A stretch of 52,751 nt of DNA from a virus. Location of the stretch: positions 1-52,751 of the IMG/VR virus record IMGVR_UViG_3300025892_000028; one strand, written 5' to 3'. How positions within the stretch are numbered: position 1 is the stretch's first letter; each line of letters starts with the position of its first letter. Both the position numbers and the translations under genes were made by a program. The notes beneath the pieces were generated by a model. The model did not search any database, was not told where the DNA came from, and was given only the letters and a program-made list of their open reading frames with translations. Shown piece after piece: positions 35,229 to 44,800 of this stretch.

Positions 35229-38200
35229 ATGAATACATTTAACTACAATACATCAAACGTAAACCATTATGTAACTACGGATTTAGGCTCTCTTGGAGAT
35301 GCCCCTACATCCACAGTCGATAATGGTGAGACCGCGTATGATTTAGTAGTTTCTGGTGATTATATTGTTACTGGTGATATATTAGTTAACTTCTTTACTG
35401 AAGAAGATTATCAAGAAATTAATTTTACTGAAACAACTTATCCGTTCGGCACGTTTAAGGTTTCTAATACTACAAACTCTGCAGCTACAGTAGTATTCGT
35501 ATCGAAACCAGAACCGATCAAGTTATATCAAAAAGCAATAGTAGTTAGAAAACAAGCCTGGACCGGTTCAGGAACCCTCTTTGAGATCGCTGACGGGCGC
35601 GAGAGGATGATTGCGCCATGGATAGGATCATCTGGACCTCTGAGGGTTTCTGGCGGCGCTGAGAGCAGCGTAACGCATAAATTTACAGAAGACTCAATAA
35701 GAACCTATGGTAGTAGCGTTGACTATGGACTAGTCCCTGCTGCTGTAGGTTCTTCTATATCTTATGGACAAGTCACTGATATTGTTGATGAAGGAGAATT
35801 TGATAATGGTGATATCATACCAGGTGATGGTAGACCCTACGGGTTATTCTCACTAGAAGGATTTAATAGCAGTAATTTCAGAATTAAAGCATGGGCTGGT
35901 TCTGGTAACATCAACATCTCTGGGCAAGAAAGTTCCCAGTTTAATGAACCAACCCCACAAATCTATATTGTAAAGACATCTAAACTGACTGGTGTTGGTT
36001 TAAATATTTACAATTCAACCAATCCAGATTCATTCACCCGAGCAACATATCAAGGAAGTGGATCGCTATTTGAAATTGGTCAGAAGGACGAAAGATCAGT
36101 ATTTGCTTATAATACTCAGACAGTAGGATCAGAATATCAGTCTCTTCAGACAGAAGATTATCAAACAATTAATCAATCTGCTGGAACTACAGAAAATTAT
36201 GGACAAATTCTCAGTCCTGCAGATGCTGGCGAACTAAGTTACGGTGGATTTAATACTAATTTTGCCAGGTTTGGAGCAATTAAAGTTAATGGTTCTGCTG
36301 CGGTAAGACAAGCAGATAATTATACTGCATCTTATGAAGCTTCATATGCCTTTGTAGATATTGGTCCTGATGTAGATATAGTAAGTGATTTCTATTATTC
36401 ATCTGGTGTTCAGTATAGGAATGGTGGTCTTGGATTTGGATCTAATGGTGGATTTAATATTGGACCCCATTACAAAATTGATGGCAGCAATGGCATCGAT
36501 CAGATGGCATGGTTCCTTGATCTCACTAATGTAACTCATATAACTGTTACTGGTATCAGAGGTAATGATAGTAATGGTGGAAATGAAGACAATATAAGTC
36601 CAGATAGTTTACAGTATTACTTCACTAAGACAGGAGTATCTGGAGTAAATGGTGTAGCATTCCCCGGCGAACAAAATTTTGTTGGTCTGGAAGTAGCAAC
36701 TGATGGTGTTAGCGAAAGAACTATCACAGTTCCAAGTGAATTCAGAGTTTCTGGTGTTCAGTTCAGTCTCCGATTATATTTCTCGCAAGATGAATATGGC
36801 ATAAAACAAGTAGCATTAAGAAATGCTGATACAAATTCAGGATTTGTTACGGTTCTTCCAGATGAGTTAGTATCTAATTATAGTGCAAGTCTCACTCATG
36901 TTGCAGTTGAAAACTCTGGTACTGGCACTGGATATACTGGAGGATTTAATTCAGGTACAGGCACTAAGTATTTTAGATTCGGCACTTCTAATGTTAATGA
37001 GTACAGAGAATTAACTTGGGTAGCTGATGCTTCAGAACTATCTGAATTTATATTTGATCTTATTGCTGGCAATAATAGTAATGGAGGAAATAGTCCAGAA
37101 AGTGTAGACGATCTCGTCTTCTATTGGAGAGATGTAAATACTTTCCGTCCTATTGAAGTACTTACAGATTCCGATGAACCTGAGGATTGGAAGAAAGTAT
37201 TTTCTACTATACCACCAGAAGCTAGAAATGCCGGACAAGAGTTTAAGTTACGTCAATTTGGATCTGGAACATTTGATAATGTTGGTATAAGATCTATTGA
37301 ATTTGTTCCTACACTGGATACATCTAATGTAAATATTGTAACTCCTAATCTTAAAACTGATACTGTTTTCGTTCGCGGCGATGCTACGGTTCAGTTTGTA
37401 GAACCAGCGGCACAAATTTATGTTGTAAATGGTTCCGGTGTTCTTACATTATCAGGCACAATGCCTGAGCAATACATTATAGGAAACTATAATACAACTG
37501 GTTCATTCATTACTTCCGGTCAGAATGATGAGAGAGCAGTATTTGATTACAATGATAGTTCTATTGAGGTAGTACAAGATCCTATTGATAATGGATCACT
37601 ATCTTCCTTTGGATCTACATCTGATTACGGTCAAGTTACTCAACCTTCCGTAGGAGAAACAAGTTACGGTCAGATAGTAGTTACAGAAACTACGCAACCA
37701 TTTGGAAGACTATTTGAAGTTACCGGTGGTGATAGAGCACACGCAAATCCAAAAGCATATCTTGGTGCTACTGCTGAGATTAGAATTACTGGTGGATATA
37801 GTAATCTCCAGTTCACTTCTCAAGCTGGTGAATCAACAGTTCTCTTCAATACTTCTGGTGGAGATGCTGATAGTTTCAGCAGACCTTACATTGGTTCTGG
37901 ATCACTCTTCCATATTGGAGATCGTGTAGAGAAGACAGTATATGCTTATAATAGTTCTTCAATTATAACTTATGAAGAACCAATTGACATTGGATTAATC
38001 ACAAATAGTGCTACACAATTTACAGATTATGGTTCTGTAGGTTCTGATTATTATCCTAATATTAATTATGGATCAGTTTCAAATGATGGATCAGATCTCA
38101 ATCCACTCGGAAAATTATTTGAAATTGGTGGATCAGCAGTTGAAGAATTCTTCCCAACGTTTGCTTGGAACCGTCAAAGTCCTCCAATTAGGATCTTCAA

Positions 38201-41200
38201 CGAACAGCAAGATCCTGCTGACTTTAGGTTCCGTCCACATTGGAGAACTGATACTACTACAACTAATCCTCCAAAACTTAGAAATGCTCCAGATGGAGAG
38301 TTCAATACATATGCTCAGTCTAGACCTTTCATTGCATCTGGTTCACTCTTCCATATTGGAGATAAACTCGAAAGTGCAACATATGATTATAACGAATCAT
38401 CGATAGTCGAATTCACTCATGGTGGAGACTATGGTTCTATTACATCAGCATCGTCTACTAATATTGATTATGGTGATGTAACTGGTATAGTTACTGAGGG
38501 TGAATTTGATAATGGTCAAGTAGTAATTACCGAAACTACACAACCTTATGTTGGATTGTTTAGTTTCCAAGGTGCTGCTGCAACATTCTTCATCCGTGGA
38601 CCTTATAGTTCCAAAGAAGGTGGCATTAGGATCTTCAACGAACAGCAAAATCCTGCCGACTTTAGTTTCCGTCCACATTGGAGATCACGTCCTTACGAAC
38701 AAGGAAAACTTACCGGTAATGCTGAAACACCAAGAACTAGACCTTTCATTGGTTCTGGTTCACTGTTCCATATTGGAGACAGAATTGAGAAGGCAGTATT
38801 CTCATACAATAATTCTTCAATAACAACTTTTGAAACTGCTGAAGATTATCAATCTATTACATCAAATGCAACCTCAAATATTGACTATGGTGTAGTTGGT
38901 GGAATTGTAACTGAAGGTGAATTTGATAACGGTCAGTTAGTAATTACCGAAACTACTCAACCATTCGGTCTGTTTAATATTACTGGTGATTCCATTGATA
39001 AGTGGCAGCAGTGCTTTACTAAGATTGGTAGTGGTTCACTATTCTCATTCAACGGGGGAATTGAAAGCAGAACAGATGATTATCCAGAAAGCACAGTACT
39101 GTTCAAGTTTACTGGTAACCTCACAGAAAGTTTCGGTAAGGGACTTTACACTGGTTCTGGTTCACTGTTCCATATCGGAGACAGAATTGAGAAGGCAGTA
39201 TTCTCATACAATAATTCTTCGATTATTGCTAGTGTATCTCCTGATGAGGAGTTTGGTTCCGTTACAGATCCAAGCACTACATCAAGCGATTATGGTTCAA
39301 TAACAAATGCTTATCTGCCACCTAATACTGATAATGGTGATCTGATTACTCTTCGTGGAGATGAAAATCCATTCGGATTATTCAGTATTTCAGGTGGTTC
39401 ATCCGAAAGGCAAATTGATGATTATGTTGGTTCAGGGTCACTGTTCTCTGCTAAAGGTGCTGCTGAAGCATTCATCGCTCAGACACCTGAAGAAACCTTC
39501 CTGCTCAAAATGCGTGGTGGCGCAGTTGAGAAGCATATTGAGAACTGGGTCGGATCTGGAACCATCAAATATCCAGAGGACACACCTCTCGCTCCTAATG
39601 CTGCAGTCAGATTCCGTCCACATTGGAGGGGGCGTTCCTTTGAAGGTCCAATTACCCTCAGCGGTGTTGGTGGTGAATTCTTCCGTGGATCTTATGTTGG
39701 TAATAAATCTAATGTCAGCCTCAGAATTCTTACACCTAATGAAGGATTTGAGTGGAGACAGTATAGACCATCACCACGTTATGTTAACTCCGTATATGGC
39801 AAGATTGGTGGATCTGCAACAGTTGCTGGTATATCAGTATCTCAAAAAGTTAATGTTTACGGATATTATGGTGATGATAGAGATCCAGGAACTTCTGGTT
39901 CACTATTCACATTTAATAGTGCTACAGAAGTAGCTGGTTATAATCCAACAACAGACACAGTTCTTTATACTGCTTCTGGTACTGCTGCTTCCAAATGGAA
40001 TCCTGCATGGACATCACGTCCTGATGGTTCACCTAGACTTTCCGGTACTCCTAAACTTCAACTTAGATTCAACATCTTCACTAATCCTGAAGTTGAAGTA
40101 TTCAAATTTGATGGTACTCCAGATCTCAAGATCACTCTTAATTATAATGGTTCGGGAACATTATTTACTAGTAATGGATCTAGTGAAGTTCGTGGGTTCA
40201 ATCCATCAACAGATACAGTTCTATTCAAGGCAAGTGGAAATCCAATTGTTCTGTTCTCGCTGTTACATATTGGTTCTGGATCACTATTTGGTTTCGGATC
40301 TGCAGCAGAAGCAAGAACAATTCTTGCGCCAGAAAGCACAGTTCTATTCATTCCATCTGGTTCAGGATCAGCAAACATTGTTCGCGCACATGAAGGTTCA
40401 GGAACAAATATTGTTTCTGGAACTGTCGAAGAAACACTTACAAATGCATATCAAGGAGAGGGTTCACTCTTCAGTGCAGGAAGTGCAGCAGAAGTTACAG
40501 CAATTTCCGAAGCAGAAAGCACTGTCCTATTCAAGTCTTCTGGTGGAGAAGCAAATGCATTCGTCAGATCTGCTATTGCCGAAGGTAATGTTACTATCAG
40601 CGATAATCTGGATGAAGCATTCGCAAGACCTTATGCTGGCGAAGGTTCGCTCTTCGGATTTGATGGTGCTGCCGAAGCGGTAACAGTAGACGAAGAATCT
40701 ACTGGTCTGTTTAACTTTATTGGTGATGCCAATATTGTTAGAGATAGATCTTTTGCTGGCGAAGGTTCACTCTTCGGTATCGGTGGAGCATCAGAAACAA
40801 GTGTTATCTCACCTGATCTCGAAACCGGTCTATTTGAGATTACTGGTTCTGCTGTTGGAATTAGAACTAGATCCTTTACTCCTGATGGTGGAGAAACATT
40901 TGTTTACGGTGATGGTGGTGTAGTATCAACCAGAATTTATACCGGTAAAGGTTCACTCTTTGGAATTGGTGGTGCTACCGAATCTACTACAACTAATCTT
41001 CCTCAAAATACACTTCTTTATACTGTCGAAGGACGTGGTGTTGTTACTAGAGCAAGAGATTTTGCTGGTTCTGAATCTATATTCACTAGTGGCAATGCCC
41101 TTCCTGTTGCGGCAGTTGTATTTACCGGATCAGGAACACTCTCAACATTCAATGGTGCTGCAGAATCCAGAACAATTACTTCCGAAAGCACTGTTCTCTT

Positions 41201-41591
41201 CAAACCAAGTGGTAGTGCTGCAGAAAGCTTTACTGAAGGAAATTATGATGCTTCTGGAAGTGCAACAATTTCAGGTGAAGCATCTGATATTAAGAATACT
41301 CGTAGTGAGAGAGTATTTGCATATGTATCAACTAATGGCGAAGCAATCGCCCGACAGACATATGCTTACCTTGGAACTGGTACATTCTCAACATTCAATG
41401 GTGCTGCTGAAGCGAGAGCAATTGACATTGAAACACCAGTATCTGTTAATCTGTTTACTGTTGTCGGAAATAACCCAGGAAGTGTTACTAGAGTCACTCA
41501 ACCAGGAACAGCGAAGTTTGTTCTGAGTGGAGCATCTGTCAATGTTTTAAAACTATTCAGTCCAATAAGAATATTCAGTACGATAATATAA
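35229..41591 (+). CDS. Repetitive giant tail-fibre protein (2120 residues)
   Basis: The N-terminal 110 residues (NTFNYNTSNVNHYVTTDLGSL) precede an array of repeats built on GSGSLF(H/G)(I/F)G. In the first half, repeats carry DR(I/V)EKAVFSYNNSSI and FDNGQ(V/L)VITETTQP blocks with IFNEQQ(D/N)PADF and FRPHWR; in the second half shorter units read GSGSLF-GFGSAAEA-ESTVLF-SG. Residues about 450-700 form a non-repetitive globular insertion (NGGNEDNISPDSLQYYF region). The C-terminal end (ASVNVLKLFSPIRIFSTII) lacks repeats. The pattern fits a long rod. No late promoter is visible between the preceding terminator and this ATG, so the promoter is unidentified. Confidence 0.85.
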   Translation: MNTFNYNTSNVNHYVTTDLGSLGDAPTSTVDNGETAYDLVVSGDYIVTGDILVNFFTEEDYQEINFTETTYPFGTFKVSNTTNSAATVVFVSKPEPIKLYQKAIVVRKQAWTGSGTLFEIADGRERMIAPWIGSSGPLRVSGGAESSVTHKFTEDSIRTYGSSVDYGLVPAAVGSSISYGQVTDIVDEGEFDNGDIIPGDGRPYGLFSLEGFNSSNFRIKAWAGSGNINISGQESSQFNEPTPQIYIVKTSKLTGVGLNIYNSTNPDSFTRATYQGSGSLFEIGQKDERSVFAYNTQTVGSEYQSLQTEDYQTINQSAGTTENYGQILSPADAGELSYGGFNTNFARFGAIKVNGSAAVRQADNYTASYEASYAFVDIGPDVDIVSDFYYSSGVQYRNGGLGFGSNGGFNIGPHYKIDGSNGIDQMAWFLDLTNVTHITVTGIRGNDSNGGNEDNISPDSLQYYFTKTGVSGVNGVAFPGEQNFVGLEVATDGVSERTITVPSEFRVSGVQFSLRLYFSQDEYGIKQVALRNADTNSGFVTVLPDELVSNYSASLTHVAVENSGTGTGYTGGFNSGTGTKYFRFGTSNVNEYRELTWVADASELSEFIFDLIAGNNSNGGNSPESVDDLVFYWRDVNTFRPIEVLTDSDEPEDWKKVFSTIPPEARNAGQEFKLRQFGSGTFDNVGIRSIEFVPTLDTSNVNIVTPNLKTDTVFVRGDATVQFVEPAAQIYVVNGSGVLTLSGTMPEQYIIGNYNTTGSFITSGQNDERAVFDYNDSSIEVVQDPIDNGSLSSFGSTSDYGQVTQPSVGETSYGQIVVTETTQPFGRLFEVTGGDRAHANPKAYLGATAEIRITGGYSNLQFTSQAGESTVLFNTSGGDADSFSRPYIGSGSLFHIGDRVEKTVYAYNSSSIITYEEPIDIGLITNSATQFTDYGSVGSDYYPNINYGSVSNDGSDLNPLGKLFEIGGSAVEEFFPTFAWNRQSPPIRIFNEQQDPADFRFRPHWRTDTTTTNPPKLRNAPDGEFNTYAQSRPFIASGSLFHIGDKLESATYDYNESSIVEFTHGGDYGSITSASSTNIDYGDVTGIVTEGEFDNGQVVITETTQPYVGLFSFQGAAATFFIRGPYSSKEGGIRIFNEQQNPADFSFRPHWRSRPYEQGKLTGNAETPRTRPFIGSGSLFHIGDRIEKAVFSYNNSSITTFETAEDYQSITSNATSNIDYGVVGGIVTEGEFDNGQLVITETTQPFGLFNITGDSIDKWQQCFTKIGSGSLFSFNGGIESRTDDYPESTVLFKFTGNLTESFGKGLYTGSGSLFHIGDRIEKAVFSYNNSSIIASVSPDEEFGSVTDPSTTSSDYGSITNAYLPPNTDNGDLITLRGDENPFGLFSISGGSSERQIDDYVGSGSLFSAKGAAEAFIAQTPEETFLLKMRGGAVEKHIENWVGSGTIKYPEDTPLAPNAAVRFRPHWRGRSFEGPITLSGVGGEFFRGSYVGNKSNVSLRILTPNEGFEWRQYRPSPRYVNSVYGKIGGSATVAGISVSQKVNVYGYYGDDRDPGTSGSLFTFNSATEVAGYNPTTDTVLYTASGTAASKWNPAWTSRPDGSPRLSGTPKLQLRFNIFTNPEVEVFKFDGTPDLKITLNYNGSGTLFTSNGSSEVRGFNPSTDTVLFKASGNPIVLFSLLHIGSGSLFGFGSAAEARTILAPESTVLFIPSGSGSANIVRAHEGSGTNIVSGTVEETLTNAYQGEGSLFSAGSAAEVTAISEAESTVLFKSSGGEANAFVRSAIAEGNVTISDNLDEAFARPYAGEGSLFGFDGAAEAVTVDEESTGLFNFIGDANIVRDRSFAGEGSLFGIGGASETSVISPDLETGLFEITGSAVGIRTRSFTPDGGETFVYGDGGVVSTRIYTGKGSLFGIGGATESTTTNLPQNTLLYTVEGRGVVTRARDFAGSESIFTSGNALPVAAVVFTGSGTLSTFNGAAESRTITSESTVLFKPSGSAAESFTEGNYDASGSATISGEASDIKNTRSERVFAYVSTNGEAIARQTYAYLGTGTFSTFNGAAEARAIDIETPVSVNLFTVVGNNPGSVTRVTQPGTAKFVLSGASVNVLKLFSPIRIFSTII
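38187..38684 (+). repeat. Direct DNA repeat, 60 bases, two copies
   Basis: 38187-38246 and 38625-38684 differ at three of 60 positions and are 438 bases (146 codons) apart. They encode the RIFNEQQ-PADF-FRPHWR block of the fibre. The close DNA identity suggests recent duplication or gene conversion within the array. Confidence 0.85.
38751..39220 (+). repeat. Direct DNA repeat, 68 bases, two near-identical copies
   Basis: 38751-38818 and 39153-39220 differ at one of 68 positions and are 402 bases (134 codons) apart. They encode GSGSLFHIGDRIEKAVFSYN. More diverged copies start near 37891 and 38335, giving a four-member array with 400-440-base spacing. Confidence 0.9.
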
Positions 41592-41598
41592 TAGTTCT

Positions 41599-41606
41599 TA
41601 TAAATA
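41599..41606 (+). promoter_or_regulatory. T4-type late promoter before the 62-residue gene
   Basis: TATAAATA eight bases after the fibre stop and 31 bases before the ATG at 41637. Confidence 0.8.
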
Positions 41607-41636
41607 AAAGAAGAAAAACTCCCAGTTTAATAGAAA

Positions 41637-41825
41637 ATGACAACCCAAGTACAGTTTCGTAGAGGAACTACATCTCAACATCAAACATTTACTGGCGCTG
41701 AAGGTGAAATCACCGTTGACACAGATAAGAAAACTGCTGTTGTTCATGACGGGGTACAACCAGGAGGACATGAGATGGCTTCTAGAGCAGCATTAGTTGC
41801 TTATACGATAGCCATGGGTCTTTGA
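41637..41825 (+). CDS. Standalone Mtd-N-like module (62 residues)
   Basis: The protein contains VQFRRGTTSQHQTF, GAEGEITVDTDK and VVHDGVQPGGHEM, the well-known pattern of the N-terminal domain of major tropism determinant-type fibres, where it usually heads a much longer receptor-binding protein. Here it is a complete gene with its own late promoter and a stop just after the domain (ending AYTIAMGL). The next gene begins 40 bases later in another reading context and is a 1900-residue protein. It may be a detached attachment module, or a cap protein. No frameshift that would fuse the two is visible in the 39-base gap, which contains stops. Confidence 0.82.
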   Translation: MTTQVQFRRGTTSQHQTFTGAEGEITVDTDKKTAVVHDGVQPGGHEMASRAALVAYTIAMGL

Positions 41826-41864
41826 AAATTTATTATATTTAAAAATCATAAGGAAATTTAAAAA

Positions 41865-44800
41865 ATGGCAAAGAAATTAGTTACCTATTACTCATTTGAA
41901 CCTTCTACAAATACTGTAAAGATTCCTGGTAATATTAAAGCAGAAAAGCTTCTGCTTATCACAAACATTACTGACAATACACCGATTTACATTTTCTCAG
42001 ACCAATTTCTTGGTCTAGAATCTGCAACTTATAATCAAACTACAGAAGAAACTGAGTTTGTTCTGTCGTGTAATTGCGGCACAATGTCCTCCACGGATAA
42101 ATTGCAAATTTTCTATGACAAACCATATGTAAGTATTGAACCTTCCGAGACTTTCGTTGACGCTGTTTCAAAGTTCAGAGTTTCAAATCCAGAAAACCTG
42201 ATTGATACTGACTTTGAGTATGGTCCTCAGGCTTCTAAATGGGAAACTCTTCAGACGATTAATAATATTCCGTCTTTCTACTCATCTTCTTCTGATACTA
42301 CTATTTCGTTTATCACGAAAGTAGAATCATTTATTGATAGTGAGTTAATTACTGTTACTACTAGTTTTGATCATGGTCTTACTTCTGGTCTTCCGATTAC
42401 AGTAACTGGTCTTTCTTCCACTACCGCAGAAGGTACTTATTTAATCCAGTCAGTACCAACTACTACAACATTTACATTCAAGTGTAGAGCAGCACAACCT
42501 AGTAGTAGAGAACTCCAGGGTACTTACACCTCTATTATTCCTGGTAAATTCTTCCAAGGTTCTCAAATTGCTCTTGATGAATCACAAGGAATTGTCAGCG
42601 AACTTTACAATTTCCGAGTCAAAGTCTATTCTGTCTGGCAATTTACACTTCCTTCAGTTCCTGCTTCATGGGCAGTAAACGATTCTATTATTATTGATAG
42701 CGGTGGTGCGGGTTTAATTTCAAGAATTGACGGAAATGACGTTTACGTCTGGTTCAATTCTGTTGCTCAATCTAATCCTGTCGATGGTGATACACTCACA
42801 GCCAAAGAAACTGATGTTGTTGTAACAACAGTTGTAGGAGCAAGTAACAAGTATTTCATTAACTCATCTGAAGCTGCAGGAACTGAATATAATGATCAGC
42901 AATATGTTCAGCAAGAAACATTATCTCTTGCTAAAAAAGCGATCTATACTTTTGATGTATCAGATACATCAGTGAGCACCCACCCATTTGAATTCAGCGC
43001 AACTGATAATGGTACTCATGATGGTGGTACAGAATACACAACTTTTGTTTATAAGCATGGAACTCAAGGAACTGCTGGTGCTTATATAAGAATCTACTTC
43101 GATTATAATACCCCAGATAACTTATATTATTATTGCGGGTCTCACAGTGGAATGGGTGGTGATATCACAACAGCTGTTACTACTACATCTAAAGTATTCT
43201 TGACAACATCTGCAGAACATGGTTTTGCTGATAATACTAATTTCTACTTTGTTAATACAGTTTCACCTAAGATCTTTGACATTCAAGATGGGTCAGCAAT
43301 AGCAGCTGATGGTGAACCTGTCATTTCAGATTCCGATACATTCACTAATGTTATCACACCTGATCTTACTAAAACAGATCCATATAATATTGAATCTACA
43401 TATACATTAAGATTTGATGAAGCAGATATCAACTATGGTTCTGATAGAATTACCCTTCCCAATCACAGATTTGAGACTGGTTATTCATTACTATACTATC
43501 CAAATCCAGGAGACACTCCTATTGGTGGATTGAGCAGAATGTCTGTTTATTATGTCAAAAAAATTGATGATAATACCATTGAATTATATGATTCAATGAG
43601 AGTTCAGGCAAATTATCTGAAGAACCTCAGTCCAGGTGGTACATTTACCCATGGTCAGCATAATCTTGGACTGGTATACAATATCTACAGGGAGCAGAAA
43701 GGATATAATAACTGGTATACTTACTACTATCCTTACTATAATAACTTTGGTTCTACATATTCCGGTTATGATCTTAGAGATAATCAATATGGATTAGGAG
43801 GTCAGAACTGGGATAGAACGATCTTCTTCTCTCAAACCAGAAGTCATGCTGGTGGTAATAGTGGTAATGATAGATTTAGGTATTGCGATACTTGGTTCAG
43901 ATTCTTTAATACATTTTGGAAAACTTATGGTTACAATCATGTAACTCTTCCACTGGGAACATCCGCTCAGTTCCAGGGAGTTTATGATATGCTGACTGAT
44001 ACTTCACATAATGGTTATAGTAACAATAGTTACGCTAATGCATATTGGGTTGGTGCTTTAAATGGTAATGGTCCTGCTGGTGTAGGAAATCCTTACTATT
44101 GGACATCTAATTTCTATATTGACTATGTTCAGACTGGAAACTCACCATACATTAGAATGCGTGGTAATAACTGGTTCTTCTGGTATCATCAAAACGGTCG
44201 TGGATACAACCTAGATAGAAGATTTGGATCTCACACCAGTGATGGTGGGACCAACATGTATATCATGTTTGGTAAGCAAAATACTACCACAAATGATTCG
44301 ATCTATAAAGAAAATCACCTTGCAGAAACCGGACACACTTATACATTAGATACCACTAGTGGTGACATTCATTACTATACTGGCAGTAATGCTACTAGAA
44401 ACCAACTTGGAAATGGAACAAGTATCACCACAGAAAAAATTGATGCCAATAGAGTTCGTTTGAAGGATACAAGTAACAATGTATACAGATTAGCAGCTGT
44501 AACAGGTGCTCCTACACTTTCCGGTACATTTACATCACCATTCAAAAACTCAATTTTTGTTGCTGAACATCAATTCTCAAACAATGAGTATTTAAGATAT
44601 GATCAAGTTGGGTCTGCGCCAATTGCTGGACTGGTTTCTGGAAACTCCTACTATGTAAAAGTTGTTGATGCTAATAGATTCCAACTAGGATCTACAGTCG
44701 GTTTCTCAACTGAAATTGACTTCACTAATAAAGGAACTGGACTTCAGTCATTTGAAAATACAACCGCTGCTTTTGGTACAACTGATGGTTCATATACAAC

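Noticed and set aside
37891-39220. Regular repeats considered as a CRISPR array
   Set aside because: Repeats are coding, 400-440 bases apart and diverged; no short repeat-spacer pattern.
39355-41526. Ser/Leu-rich alternate frames inside the fibre gene
   Set aside because: Same-phase shadows of the GSGSLF repeats; no ribosome binding site and no independent conservation sign.
41826-41864. Frameshift joining the 62-residue gene to the 1900-residue gene
   Set aside because: The gap has stops and a good ribosome binding site for the second gene, so they are separate.
43680-44410. Diversity-generating retroelement target
   Set aside because: No reverse transcriptase or template repeat in the window; composition alone is not enough, so it is only mentioned as a check.
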